NCBI GenBank assembly: GCA_038250235.1
Contig: JBBSCO010000010.1
Coordinates: 1 to 64,000 of the forward strand
Length of the DNA: 64,000 nucleotides
Direction: 5' to 3'
Source of the DNA: JAAUTS01 sp038250235
Lineage (GTDB): Bacteria; Verrucomicrobiota; Verrucomicrobiia; Methylacidiphilales; JAAUTS01
In this document: positions 1 through 7,058 of the stretch, piece after piece
How positions within the stretch are numbered: the first letter of the stretch is position 1
How the letters are laid out: the number at the start of each line of letters is the position of its first letter
Notes under the pieces: generated by a model
What the model was told of the DNA's origin: nothing
What the model saw: only the letters and a program-made list of their open reading frames with translations
The model's database searches: none
Made by a program: the position numbers and the translations under genes

Positions 1-1
1 A

Positions 2-337
2 GCACAGATCGCAGCAACGCTTGGTGGTTCGACACGTGTTTTTGCGCCGTTTGCTAACAAGCATATCACTTGTATTTGCCTCGACTTGGAAAAGAATCCA
101 GGCGCACCTAATATTATTTTACCGAAAGGCGGACCACTTCGTGAGAAGATGGTAGATTTGATCAGTAAATCAAGCGGTCCGCTACCCATTTTTATTAAAA
201 GAGGGAGCAAGGCCTGGGAATATATGGGCACAATGGAGTTCGATAAGATAGCAAGAAGCAAATCTGACATAATCAGGCATCACAAAAAAGCTGTCACTCC
301 TGTCAACGCGATCATCGCGGTGATTTACATGAAATGA
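2..337 (+). CDS. Hypothetical protein, 5' end outside window
   Basis: The reading frame is open from the first base of the window to the TGA at 335-337, so this is the last ~111 residues of a longer protein. A TTG at 86 could start a shorter form, but the residues before it (containing VFAPF and ITCICLDLEK) read as continuous protein. A WEYMG motif near the C-terminus resembles short aromatic motifs in some nuclease-associated accessory domains; that is weak and I assign no function. It lies upstream of a hairpin (345-401) that may be a cassette recombination site, so it could be the gene of an integron cassette. Confidence 0.55.
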   Translation, partial: AQIAATLGGSTRVFAPFANKHITCICLDLEKNPGAPNIILPKGGPLREKMVDLISKSSGPLPIFIKRGSKAWEYMGTMEFDKIARSKSDIIRHHKKAVTPVNAIIAVIYMK

Positions 338-344
338 AAAACTA

Positions 345-401
345 CCTAACTAAACAATCGAGCCTCCATTCAAGGCTGTCACGGCTCGTTCTCCGATTAG
401 C
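345..401 (+). repeat. Diverged attC-like site (candidate)
   Basis: A stem CGAGCC (359-364) pairs with GGCTCG (383-388) around an 18-nt loop. It is flanked by CCTAACT (345-351) and TTAG (397-400), at nearly equal spacing. The layout R''-L''-loop-L'-R' is that of an integron attC site, but the invariant GTT of the core is ATT here. It sits just after the stop of the previous ORF, as attC sites do. Less certain than the two sites downstream. Confidence 0.35.
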
Positions 402-421
402 AGGCCCCGCGCCGGCCACTT

Positions 422-649
422 TTGCGGCTCACTTTGAGCGTTCGGAAGATAAAAGAAAACAAGAAGACTTTTGATTCCAGAGTGTGTTGCGAGCTTGGCG
501 ACTTTGCGCGGGAAACAATCTTCACAAACAAAGGAAAAAAACTCACGAGACCACAGATCTTTGATGCTGCTATGTCCCAGACTCAGACCAAAGTCATCCC
601 TACCAACCTGCGCGAGGGCCGTTCTTTTTACATGCCAGATGCAGGATAA
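422..649 (+). CDS. Small hypothetical cassette ORF
   Basis: A 75-codon ORF from a TTG start that ends 16 bp before the attC-like site at 665-724. That is the normal place for a cassette gene to end. The residues (KGKKLTRPQIFDAAM and a C-terminal FYMPDAG) match no family I recognise. The start is uncertain and an overlapping ORF exists in another frame (471-722). The call rests on its position between two candidate recombination sites and its plus orientation. Confidence 0.3.
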   Translation: MRLTLSVRKIKENKKTFDSRVCCELGDFARETIFTNKGKKLTRPQIFDAAMSQTQTKVIPTNLREGRSFYMPDAG

Positions 650-664
650 CCTGATAGAAAGATT

Positions 665-724
665 TCCGAACCGAGTGGTTCACCCAAGCCCGTTACGCGG
701 ACTGGTTGACCACGGACGTTAGCC
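665..724 (+). repeat. attC-like cassette recombination site 1
   Basis: Sixty nucleotides with inner arms GTGGTTCACC (675-684) and GGTTGACCAC (704-713), which pair with one unpaired base on each side as attC extrahelical bases do. The outer core GTTAGCC lies at 718-724 and a partly complementary TCCGAAC at 665-671. The inner 40 bases are almost identical to those at 1294-1336. Both sites follow an ORF stop codon directly. Together they define the ORF at 732-1289 as a mobile cassette. Confidence 0.7.
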
Positions 725-731
725 AAAAAAC

Positions 732-1289
732 ATGAAGCGCATCGTCCTGATCCTCGCCTTCGCAATAGCGGCAAGTGCTGCTTGGTTTGCCTTTCCTCCA
801 GCAATGCATGTCTGGAGCGTATCTGATGTATCGACAAAGCAGGAAAGGAAATTTTCAGATTGGTTTCATTCATTTTCGTCCGGCCTGCTCGCAGTTCGCA
901 TCGTCGGCAGTCTTACCGAGTCTTCACGTTTAGATACCCCGCTAGGGCCGATTGCACTTCCCAAGGGAGACTTCGACTTCATCACTTATGCAGATGAAGC
1001 ATGGGCATCTTCTGCGGTAATTAAATATTTACCGCCTGACGGCACCAAAGGAAGCCTGACTATTTCTGTCTGTCTTGGATCACGTCCTAGTTGGATACAC
1101 CGACCACCGTCTTCCGCACTTCCGGTTCTATACACAGGCGGATGGACAGCTTATCATCAAGGGACAGAAAAAAAGGCGTGGACAGGTGGATTCCATTTCG
1201 GAGTGAAGCGGGGAGAGTTTACATTCTGGGATCTAGATGGCAACACAACCCATAGTGAAATATGGGAAAATGGAAACAAGAAAGACTAA
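732..1289 (+). CDS. Cassette-encoded secreted/anchored hypothetical protein
   Basis: A 185-residue protein with a basic start (MKR) and a hydrophobic segment to about residue 25, then a soluble domain rich in Trp, Ser and Gly. The hydrophobic N-terminus predicts export or membrane anchoring. No catalytic motif or known family is recognised. The ATG lies 8 bp after attC-like site 1, and the TAA falls inside the outer arm (GACTAAT) of attC-like site 2. This is the classic one-gene cassette arrangement, and it explains the lack of any functional link to neighbours. Confidence 0.7.
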   Translation: MKRIVLILAFAIAASAAWFAFPPAMHVWSVSDVSTKQERKFSDWFHSFSSGLLAVRIVGSLTESSRLDTPLGPIALPKGDFDFITYADEAWASSAVIKYLPPDGTKGSLTISVCLGSRPSWIHRPPSSALPVLYTGGWTAYHQGTEKKAWTGGFHFGVKRGEFTFWDLDGNTTHSEIWENGNKKD

Positions 1290-1343
1290 TTATGTGGTTC
1301 ACCGGAGCCCGCTACGCGGACTGGTTGACCACGGACCTTAGCA
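1284..1343 (+). repeat. attC-like cassette recombination site 2
   Basis: Sixty nucleotides: outer arm GACTAAT (1284-1290), inner arm GTGGTTCACC (1294-1303), a 19-nt loop, inner arm GGTTGACCAC (1323-1332), outer arm CTTAGCA (1337-1343). The spacers are nearly symmetrical (3 and 4 nt). The core GTT is CTT here, so the site may be crippled. No further copy follows, so this looks like the distal end of the array. Confidence 0.7.
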
Positions 1344-1395
1344 GAAATATACCATGGCATGGTCGCAATATGGTGTATTGCTATTGTATGTATGA

Positions 1396-1688
1396 ATGAA
1401 TGACCTGTCGTTTGAATGGGATTTCAGCAAGGCGGCGCTAAAGGCCAAGAAGCACGGGGTCACTTTTGAGGAGGCTAAAACAGTATTTTACGATGAAAGA
1501 GCTCTTGTGTTGCTTGACCCCGATCATTCAATCTCCGAGGATCGCTTTATCATTATGGATCAAAGTGCGACGCCTCGAATGCCTGTCGTTGTCCATTGTT
1601 TCCGGAAGGGGGCACTTCAATCAGAATCATCTCGGCACGAAAAGCTGGAATAAATGAACAAAAGCCATACTTGGAGAATATAAAATGA
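1396..1688 (+). pseudogene. brnT: BrnT-family toxin, frameshifted
   Basis: BrnT toxins (DUF497) are RelE-like ribonucleases neutralised by BrnA. The N-terminal FEWDFSKAALKAKKHGVTFE, the central LDPDHS and ERDF-like DRFIIM segment, and VVVHCFR all fit the family. After CFR the annotated frame runs into unrelated sequence and stops at 1653. Shifting one frame restores GTSIRIISARKAGINEQ and ends with TGA at 1686-1688, overlapping the brnA ATG by 4 bp. The break lies at a G-rich stretch near 1602-1611 and is best explained by loss of one base. It is either a true inactivating mutation or a sequencing error. Confidence 0.85.
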
Positions 1689-1897
1689 AAAAAGAATATA
1701 ATTTTTCTGAAGCGAAGCGGAACCCTTATGTAAAACGCTTGAAGAAGGCCATCACGATTCGCCTGGAGCCCGATGTTATCACTTACTTCAAATCGCTTTC
1801 TTCGGATACCGGTATTCCATATCAAAACCTTATTAATATGTATTTGCTCGACTGCGCCAAGGAACAGCGTCGGCTCGCATTGACTTGGAAAAAATGA
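1685..1897 (+). CDS. brnA: BrnA-family antitoxin
   Basis: A 70-residue protein with the family hallmarks: an N-terminal segment ending near VKRLKKAITIRLEPDVITYF, then a ribbon-helix-helix region with TGIPYQNLINMYLLDCA. BrnA binds BrnT and represses the shared promoter. The ATG overlaps the restored brnT stop (ATGA), the usual brnTA arrangement, which supports the frameshift reading of brnT. The antitoxin itself is intact. Confidence 0.85.
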   Translation: MKKEYNFSEAKRNPYVKRLKKAITIRLEPDVITYFKSLSSDTGIPYQNLINMYLLDCAKEQRRLALTWKK

Positions 1898-2025
1898 CCC
1901 ATTCATTATACCGTCTCTTAGCGCGATTAGATGCGGGAAAAAACTGTTACATGCTTTCGCGTAGTCGGCCAGATTCAGTATTAATTTGCGCTGACTTTGT
2001 CGGAGTATTCGTGAAGAGGGTCTAA

Positions 2026-2246
2026 AGAGGGTCAGTCCCGCGTATTGATGTATTTTAGCTTTTCCGAGAGATTGATGATAAATGGCAAGACTGGTTCTTA
2101 ATTGAAATAAGAAGTGCTTGAAATCCTGTGAATAAAAACAGGGAAATCAAAAAAAGCGTCAATACGCGGGACTGACCCTCTGTAAAAGTGTCAATACGCG
2201 GGACTGACCCTCTGTAGACCCTCTATAGGGACTGACCCTCTATAGG
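2026..2246. repeat. Inverted and direct repeat cluster around GGGACTGACCCTCT
   Basis: A 23-bp arm at 2026-2048 (containing GTCAGTCCCGCGTATTGA) is perfectly inverted at 2159-2181 and repeated again directly at 2191-2213. A shorter copy (GGGACTGACCCTCTATAGG) lies at 2228-2246. The inverted pair encloses ~110 bp of AT-rich DNA without an ORF. The layout is that of a small non-autonomous element or REP-type palindrome. Its right edge abuts the truncated dinJ fragment at 2251. Confidence 0.8.
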
Positions 2247-2250
2247 ATAT

Positions 2251-2406
2251 ACGACCGAGGCCATCAGGCTCTTTTATCGCCAGATCGCCATGCTGAAGTC
2301 CTTTCCGCTGGAGTTGTCCATTCCGAACAGGCTGACCGCTACGGTGCTCGCCAAGAGCGACAAGAATCAACCTATTGAGATGCTCGATTCGCCATCTGAG
2401 CTTTAG
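2251..2406 (+). pseudogene. DinJ/RelB-family antitoxin, N-terminus missing
   Basis: Fifty-one open codons ending with TAG at 2404-2406. They begin with TTEAIRLFYRQIAMLKSFPL, the conserved second half of the ribbon-helix-helix region of DinJ antitoxins. The first ~25-30 residues and the start codon are absent, because the frame runs directly into the repeat cluster ending at 2246. A YafQ-type toxin reading frame follows at 2421, the order seen in dinJ-yafQ operons. The fragment cannot make a DNA-binding antitoxin. Confidence 0.75.
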
Positions 2407-2420
2407 GCCTCTTGGGACAA

Positions 2421-2682
2421 ATGAGGCTCACCCAGACAAGAATTCAAGAAGGATATCGAGCGGATACAGAAGCGCGGCAAAGACCTCTATAAAATGAAGG
2501 CTGTAATAGATCTTCTTCTTGGCGATTTACCCATGCCTCCAAAGAATCGCGATCACCAACTCGGGGCCAATTTGAGCGGGCATCGTAATTGTCATATAGA
2601 GCCAGACTGGATACTGATTTACAAAGAGTCGGAAGATGAACCACGCCCGGAAGGAACTGGCACACACTCCGACCTATTTTGA
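2421..2682 (+). pseudogene. YafQ/RelE-type toxin, N-terminal frameshift
   Basis: YafQ toxins are ribosome-dependent mRNA endonucleases. From EFKKDIERIQKRGKDLYKMK onward the frame matches the family, including HIEPDWILIYK and the C-terminal TGTHSDLF. A good ATG at 2421 (MRLTQT) is one frame away and is joined to the rest only if one A near 2438 is removed. As it stands translation could begin only at the internal ATG (2494), without the first helix. Residues just before TGTHSDLF also deviate from the family. Loss of the partner antitoxin fits a dead operon. Confidence 0.7.
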
Positions 2683-2707
2683 AATATAACAAATCTGGTT
2701 TTTCAAT

Positions 2708-2887
2708 ATGCAGATACACGGCGTCTTCGGGGCAGTTGATGCTCTTTGGAGAGAAATCACGGAGGCAGGCGTCCAGATTTTAGAGGAGCCTGGATCTGTG
2801 AGTCAGGAATATGGCGTTAGGAATTTTACAATCATTGATCCTGAAGGCTATACACCGTTTTTTTGCTCACCTACATCAAAGGAATAA
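2708..2887 (+). pseudogene. Glyoxalase/VOC-family C-terminal fragment
   Basis: A 59-codon ORF. It reads AVDALWREITEAGVQILEEP followed by YGVRNFTIIDPEGYTPFF, the typical C-terminal half of a vicinal-oxygen-chelate domain: beta strands, the YG.R.F motif and the DP.GY motif. A complete VOC protein is about 115-130 residues, so the N-terminal half with its metal ligand is missing. It is another gene remnant in the decayed stretch before the ketosynthase operon. Confidence 0.65.
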
Positions 2888-2945
2888 AACTAACCGTGCA
2901 CTCCGTATAGCAACGTCAAACGGCGCTACTGGCAGGGTTACGCGT

Positions 2946-3929
2946 TCAGGGGCCCAAACAGAGGCGTGTTACACCGCAATTGCATCCCGGCACCAAGAGT
3001 GTTCCAGATCGGCCGGTGGCCAGCATCTGGAGTGTCGCCCAGGCGGCGGAGGCGGTGAAGGCGGCCCCCCAGTCGGGGCCGGAACGGTCCAGAGACTTTC
3101 CCAGGGCTTTGGTCAGGGATTCGGGAACAATGTTGCCGGGTAGCACCATGCTATTGGCATCGATTCCGGCGTCCAGCATGGTCTGCCAGGCGTTATGTTG
3201 TGAGGTTTTGCTGCGGTAGGTGGCGGTTTGCGGGTGGGGCCGGATGTAGGGGTCTGAACTCCCGGAGGAGGCCGCAACGAGAACCGCACCGGCACCTTCG
3301 CTCGGAACAACACCCTGTTCAAGCCAACCGGCACGGGAAAAAGCCTCGACCGTGATGGCGTCCAGTTCTTCTCCGCCCAGAACCAGAACATGATCAACTT
3401 TTTTAAGAGCCAACCAGAGCTGGGCGACGCGCAGGGCTTCGACCCAGGCAGTTTCGTCCCCTATCAGGGAGTAGCAGGCCTCCCGGATCCCGAGAATGGT
3501 GGCAACATGGCTGACAGGAGAGTTGTAAACGGTTTCTGGAAAAAGAGCGGGGCTGGCAAAACGTCGTCCACGATTAAGGGTGTCGACAAAAAAGCGGCGG
3601 CTGTAACAGATGCTGCCGGTGCCGAGGGCACAGACCAACCCGAGCCGTTGCCGGTTCAGGCCTGGATGATTTTCCAGCGCCTGGAAAGCGGCTTCCATGA
3701 GAAAAAGAGCCAGGGGACTGGCCCGGCGCAGGCGGGGCTCCTGTTGCCAGCGTCGAAGGGAGTCGCTTTGGGAATTGACCCTGCGCAGGGCGGCCGATGT
3801 TTCAGGATTTCGGAGCAGGGTTTCGTGCAGAAGCTCCGGGCCGGGAAAGGCGAGCAGCGATGCTGCACCATATCCTGACGGGCTAATGGCGCCTGTGCCA
3901 AGAACCTGCAGATCGGGCAGGACACTCAT
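2946..3929 (-). CDS. Ketosynthase-like protein lacking catalytic histidines
   Basis: A 327-residue thiolase-fold protein of the beta-ketoacyl synthase type, last gene of a three-gene minus-strand operon. The start chosen (ATG at 3929) overlaps the stop of the preceding ketosynthase by 4 bp; a longer ORF upstream is only an overlap artefact. A cysteine is kept in REACYSLIGDE (C152), but the two family histidines are not: there is no HGTGT motif, and the GH of the second motif is GK in TKALGKSL. It is also about 80 residues shorter than FabF. This pattern suits a non-condensing partner, analogous to chain-length factors. Its partner would be the intact synthase next door. The pairing is inference. 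Confidence 0.75.
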   Translation of the reverse strand: MSVLPDLQVLGTGAISPSGYGAASLLAFPGPELLHETLLRNPETSAALRRVNSQSDSLRRWQQEPRLRRASPLALFLMEAAFQALENHPGLNRQRLGLVCALGTGSICYSRRFFVDTLNRGRRFASPALFPETVYNSPVSHVATILGIREACYSLIGDETAWVEALRVAQLWLALKKVDHVLVLGGEELDAITVEAFSRAGWLEQGVVPSEGAGAVLVAASSGSSDPYIRPHPQTATYRSKTSQHNAWQTMLDAGIDANSMVLPGNIVPESLTKALGKSLDRSGPDWGAAFTASAAWATLQMLATGRSGTLLVPGCNCGVTRLCLGP

Positions 3930-5134
3930 GATGATGATGAGGAGGCCTTCAGAACCAGGGCGGCATTCGAACCGCCGAAGCCCAGATTGACGCTCATGAC
4001 AGGGGAGCCCGGTGGCAGGATGTGTCCCATTCCGGGAAGACACGGGGAGATGTCAGGGATGGGGATCCGATTGTTCAATTGCGGCGGAGCGAGTTTTTCC
4101 CGGGCTGCCATCAGGGAAAAAACGGCCTCCAGGCACCCGGCGGCACCGAGGGTATGTCCGAAGGCGGCTTTGGTGGAACTGATGGCCGTGGAGTTCAAAT
4201 GCGTTGCGAAGACGCTTTGATAGGCAAGAACTTCGGCACCGTCATTCATGGGGGTGCCGGTGCCGTGGGCATTGACATAGCAGATCTGATCCGGGGCCAG
4301 GCCGCTGTTCTGCAAGGCTTCCCGCATGGCCCGGACGAGGGCCTGTCCGGAGGGTTCGGGCTGGGTCAGGTGGTGGAGGTCCGTGCTGTGGCCATAGCCA
4401 AGGATGCTGCCCAGGATATTGGCACCACGGGCATGAGCGGCTTTTTCTGATTCCAGGATGAGGAAGGCGGCGCCTTCGCCCAGCATGAGGCCGTCCCGAT
4501 TTTTGTCAAAGGGGCGGCAAGCGTCCGTGCTGAGCGCCTGCAGACAATCAAACCCCACGTAGATCAGTTCTGTCAGCGCTTCGTAGCCTCCGGCGATGAC
4601 ACATTCTGCAGCACCAGAGCGGATCAGGTCGTAGCCGTGTCCGATGGCATTGGCACCGCTGGCACAGGCGTTTCCGATCAGGGTCCGGGGTCCCTGGAGA
4701 TCGAGGGCTTCGCAGAGATCCTGGACCTGTTGCTGCGGTTGATAGCGGGCCGCTGCCGCCAGGAGCCCGCTGCGTTTCCCGGCGAGGGTTCCACGCACGA
4801 AGGTTTCCCCCCATTCCATGGCGCCTCCGGTGGTGCTGATGGAAAGGGGGCCGAGCCGTGCTTTTTCCGTGCCCAACAACCCGGATTGTTGCAGGGCTTC
4901 GTGTGCGGCCCCCAGAGCCATGCGGCTGGCGCGGCTAAGTCTGCGATTGTTTTTTTGGGCTGAAGGCATCACGGCCTGGGCGCCTTCCCGGCAACGGCAG
5001 CCTTCGGTTTCGAAAAGATCGATGGGCTGTCTTTTCGATTGTCCGGCGGCCAGGGCGTGCCAGCTATCGGGGAGGTTGGCTCCCAGGGGACTGACAGCGC
5101 CCATGCCTGTCACCACCACCGAGGGGGAGGTCAT
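3926..5134 (-). CDS. Beta-ketoacyl-ACP synthase (FabF/KAS II type)
   Basis: A 402-residue decarboxylating ketosynthase that would extend an ACP-bound acyl chain with malonyl-ACP. The full catalytic set is visible: C157 in GNACASGANA, H290 in NAHGTGTP, K322 and H327 in TKAAFGHTLGAAG, and the glycine-rich NLGFGGSN near the C-terminus. The ATG at 5134 overlaps the preceding gene's TGA by 4 bp. It is followed, again with a 4-bp overlap, by a degenerate ketosynthase-like protein. There is no acpP, fabG or fabD nearby, so it is probably a specialised enzyme for a lipid or polyketide rather than housekeeping FabF. Confidence 0.88.
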   Translation of the reverse strand: MTSPSVVVTGMGAVSPLGANLPDSWHALAAGQSKRQPIDLFETEGCRCREGAQAVMPSAQKNNRRLSRASRMALGAAHEALQQSGLLGTEKARLGPLSISTTGGAMEWGETFVRGTLAGKRSGLLAAAARYQPQQQVQDLCEALDLQGPRTLIGNACASGANAIGHGYDLIRSGAAECVIAGGYEALTELIYVGFDCLQALSTDACRPFDKNRDGLMLGEGAAFLILESEKAAHARGANILGSILGYGHSTDLHHLTQPEPSGQALVRAMREALQNSGLAPDQICYVNAHGTGTPMNDGAEVLAYQSVFATHLNSTAISSTKAAFGHTLGAAGCLEAVFSLMAAREKLAPPQLNNRIPIPDISPCLPGMGHILPPGSPVMSVNLGFGGSNAALVLKASSSSS

Positions 5135-5997
5135 TGCAGATGGCTCCAATAAACTGTGCGGACGGTGACCGGGCCTCCTTTGAAGTAGAAGGTTTTTTCG
5201 AAGGAGAAGGTTTTGTCTGCGGGATTGTAGATAAGTTGTTTGGGCGAGTCGGTGTAGTTGGGGTCATAGACGTCGAACTGCAAAAGGGCGCCTTTGGAAC
5301 GCACTGCGTAAGCAAGGACGCTGTGATTGATGGCCAGGGAAGGGAAACGTGTCAGCCACAAGACCACGGGTTGCTTGTTCCGGATCATCTCCCGCATTTC
5401 ATCCGCCGTCCGCTGTTGGTGATCCCGGCTGATGGGAAAGGGCAAGGCCATGTTCCCCGCGCGGAAGTAGGTGGGCCAGCCCGCTCCCAGCTCCTGTTGC
5501 AGGAGGGCACTGTGCCGGCGGCTGAAGGTGTAAAGATCCTGGCTGCCTGGGAAAACGATCTTCTTTTCTTTTGCCAACTCGGGCTCCCAGACGGGTTTTG
5601 ACGCGACCTGACTGACCCGGCGTGCCAGCTCGGCATCGGAAACGTGGGGGGCGGCGGGATCGAAGCGCGCAAATTTTCGGAATTGCAGTGCTGCACGTGC
5701 CATGACAAAACAGCGGCGTGTGTAGGCTTCGGACTGTTTTTCCTGTGCTCCGCTTTTTTCCGGTGCAGAGAGGGTCTGATCATAGGTCCAGACCGTTTCA
5801 TTGGCGAAGGAAAAGCGGTCCTTGTTCCAGTCGTAAGGACGGGAGTTGCTGGGGGCGGGGAGTTGATGGGCGCAGCCTGTCAATCCAATCAAGACAAGAA
5901 AAGCCAGAGAAAGTTGCCATAGTCCTGCTGTTCGACGAAGATCATCCGGGGCAGCCGGGTGGTCTGAGGGGAGGGTGAGGGAGAATAAATCTTTCAT
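5131..5997 (-). CDS. Lipoprotein with C39-like papain-fold domain
   Basis: A 288-residue protein with a hydrophobic stretch ending in the lipobox LTGC at about residue 42, so it is predicted to be lipid-anchored. A Cys in RRCFVMARAALQF, a His in INHSVLAYAV and an Asp in DVYDPN have the order and context of the Cys-His-Asp triad of C39-like cysteine peptidases. No substrate can be named. It is the first gene of the operon with the two ketosynthases, and its start is only ~30 bp from the divergent epimerase start. Either the promoters overlap or the true start is further in, since the 25 residues before the hydrophobic core are unusually long for a lipoprotein signal. Confidence 0.65.
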   Translation of the reverse strand: MKDLFSLTLPSDHPAAPDDLRRTAGLWQLSLAFLVLIGLTGCAHQLPAPSNSRPYDWNKDRFSFANETVWTYDQTLSAPEKSGAQEKQSEAYTRRCFVMARAALQFRKFARFDPAAPHVSDAELARRVSQVASKPVWEPELAKEKKIVFPGSQDLYTFSRRHSALLQQELGAGWPTYFRAGNMALPFPISRDHQQRTADEMREMIRNKQPVVLWLTRFPSLAINHSVLAYAVRSKGALLQFDVYDPNYTDSPKQLIYNPADKTFSFEKTFYFKGGPVTVRTVYWSHLQ

Positions 5998-6026
5998 CGG
6001 GTGTCAGGCCGGTCATAGTATAACCG

Positions 6027-7046
6027 ATGGAAGCAACGTCGCAAATTTTGATAACCGGGGCAACCGGTTTTGTTGGACGTTACCTTGTGCGTGCGCTTCT
6101 GGACAAAGGGGAGAGGCCGCGTGTTTTGGTCAGAAGTGAAGACAAGGCACGTGCGCTTTTTGGCGATCGGGTTGTTTGTTTCCAAGGGGATTTGTGTGAC
6201 AAGGGCACGCTGAGAAAGGCGATGAAAGGGGTATCGACGGTCTATCATGTGGCGGGCCTGTATCTTTTCGGCAAAAGCCATGAGAAAACGTTGTTGGAAG
6301 TGAACGTGCGGGGGACAGAGGCCGTGTTGGAAGCGGCGCACCAGGCCGGGGTTTCCAAAGTGGTTCATGTGAGTTCAGCCGGAGTGCTGGCCAGCATGGA
6401 AAGAATTTCGGATGAAACCACGTTTCCTGAATCCTGTCCGGAGGGACGTCCCTATAAGGCTTCGAAATGGCAGGCGGAGCGGGTGGCAATGGCCTGGGCG
6501 GAACGGGGTTTGCCTGTGACGATCGCCAGTCCAACCTGTCCTCTGGGGCCGGAAGACAACACGCCCACCGGCCAGATTATACGTGATTTTCTGGAAGGGC
6601 GTTTCTTTTTGTCGAGCCGCACCGGGCTGAACTTCTCCGACTGCCGGGATCTGGCAGAGGGGTTGATCGCGTGCGCGGAGCAGGGACGTCCCGGGGAACG
6701 TTATGTCCTGGGTCATCACAATCTGATGCTGACGGATTTTTTGCACTTGCTGTCCGGAGAGACGGGTCTGCCAGGTCCCCGGGGTGAGGTGCCTTGGCCC
6801 CTGATCGCGGCGGCGGCGGCTGGAACGGAGGCCTTGCAAACGTTCGGCCTGATGGGGGAGTCCCCCCGATTGTGTTGGGAGACGGCGAAGCAGTCGCGTT
6901 ATATTCAGTTTTTCGACAGCAAGAAAGCACGGCTGGAACTCGGTTGGCAGCCGAGAAGTCCCCTGATCGAGACCCTGAACCGAACCCTGGCCTTTTACGG
7001 AGCGGGACGGGCGGTTGCGGCGGTGCCGGTGAGAGAAGCGGCCTAA
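6027..7046 (+). CDS. NAD-dependent epimerase/dehydratase, HpnA-like
   Basis: A 339-residue extended short-chain dehydrogenase. The NAD-binding GATGFVGRYL is at residues 11-20 and the catalytic YKASK follows the TSS-type serine motif VSSAG. The segments VNVRGTEAVLEAA, SPTCPLGPEDNTPTG and GERYVLGHHNL follow the pattern of hopanoid-associated sugar epimerase HpnA. It heads a five-gene plus-strand operon whose second gene is a GT21-like glycosyltransferase, another gene type found with hpnA. No squalene-hopene cyclase is in the window, so the lipid acceptor is unknown. Confidence 0.8.
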   Translation: MEATSQILITGATGFVGRYLVRALLDKGERPRVLVRSEDKARALFGDRVVCFQGDLCDKGTLRKAMKGVSTVYHVAGLYLFGKSHEKTLLEVNVRGTEAVLEAAHQAGVSKVVHVSSAGVLASMERISDETTFPESCPEGRPYKASKWQAERVAMAWAERGLPVTIASPTCPLGPEDNTPTGQIIRDFLEGRFFLSSRTGLNFSDCRDLAEGLIACAEQGRPGERYVLGHHNLMLTDFLHLLSGETGLPGPRGEVPWPLIAAAAAGTEALQTFGLMGESPRLCWETAKQSRYIQFFDSKKARLELGWQPRSPLIETLNRTLAFYGAGRAVAAVPVREAA

Positions 7047-7058
7047 CAGGGTGTGTGG

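Noticed and set aside
471..722. 83-residue ORF overlapping the cassette ORF at 422-649
   Set aside because: It runs through the attC-like site and has biased, non-protein-like composition; the 422-649 frame ends in the place expected for a cassette gene.
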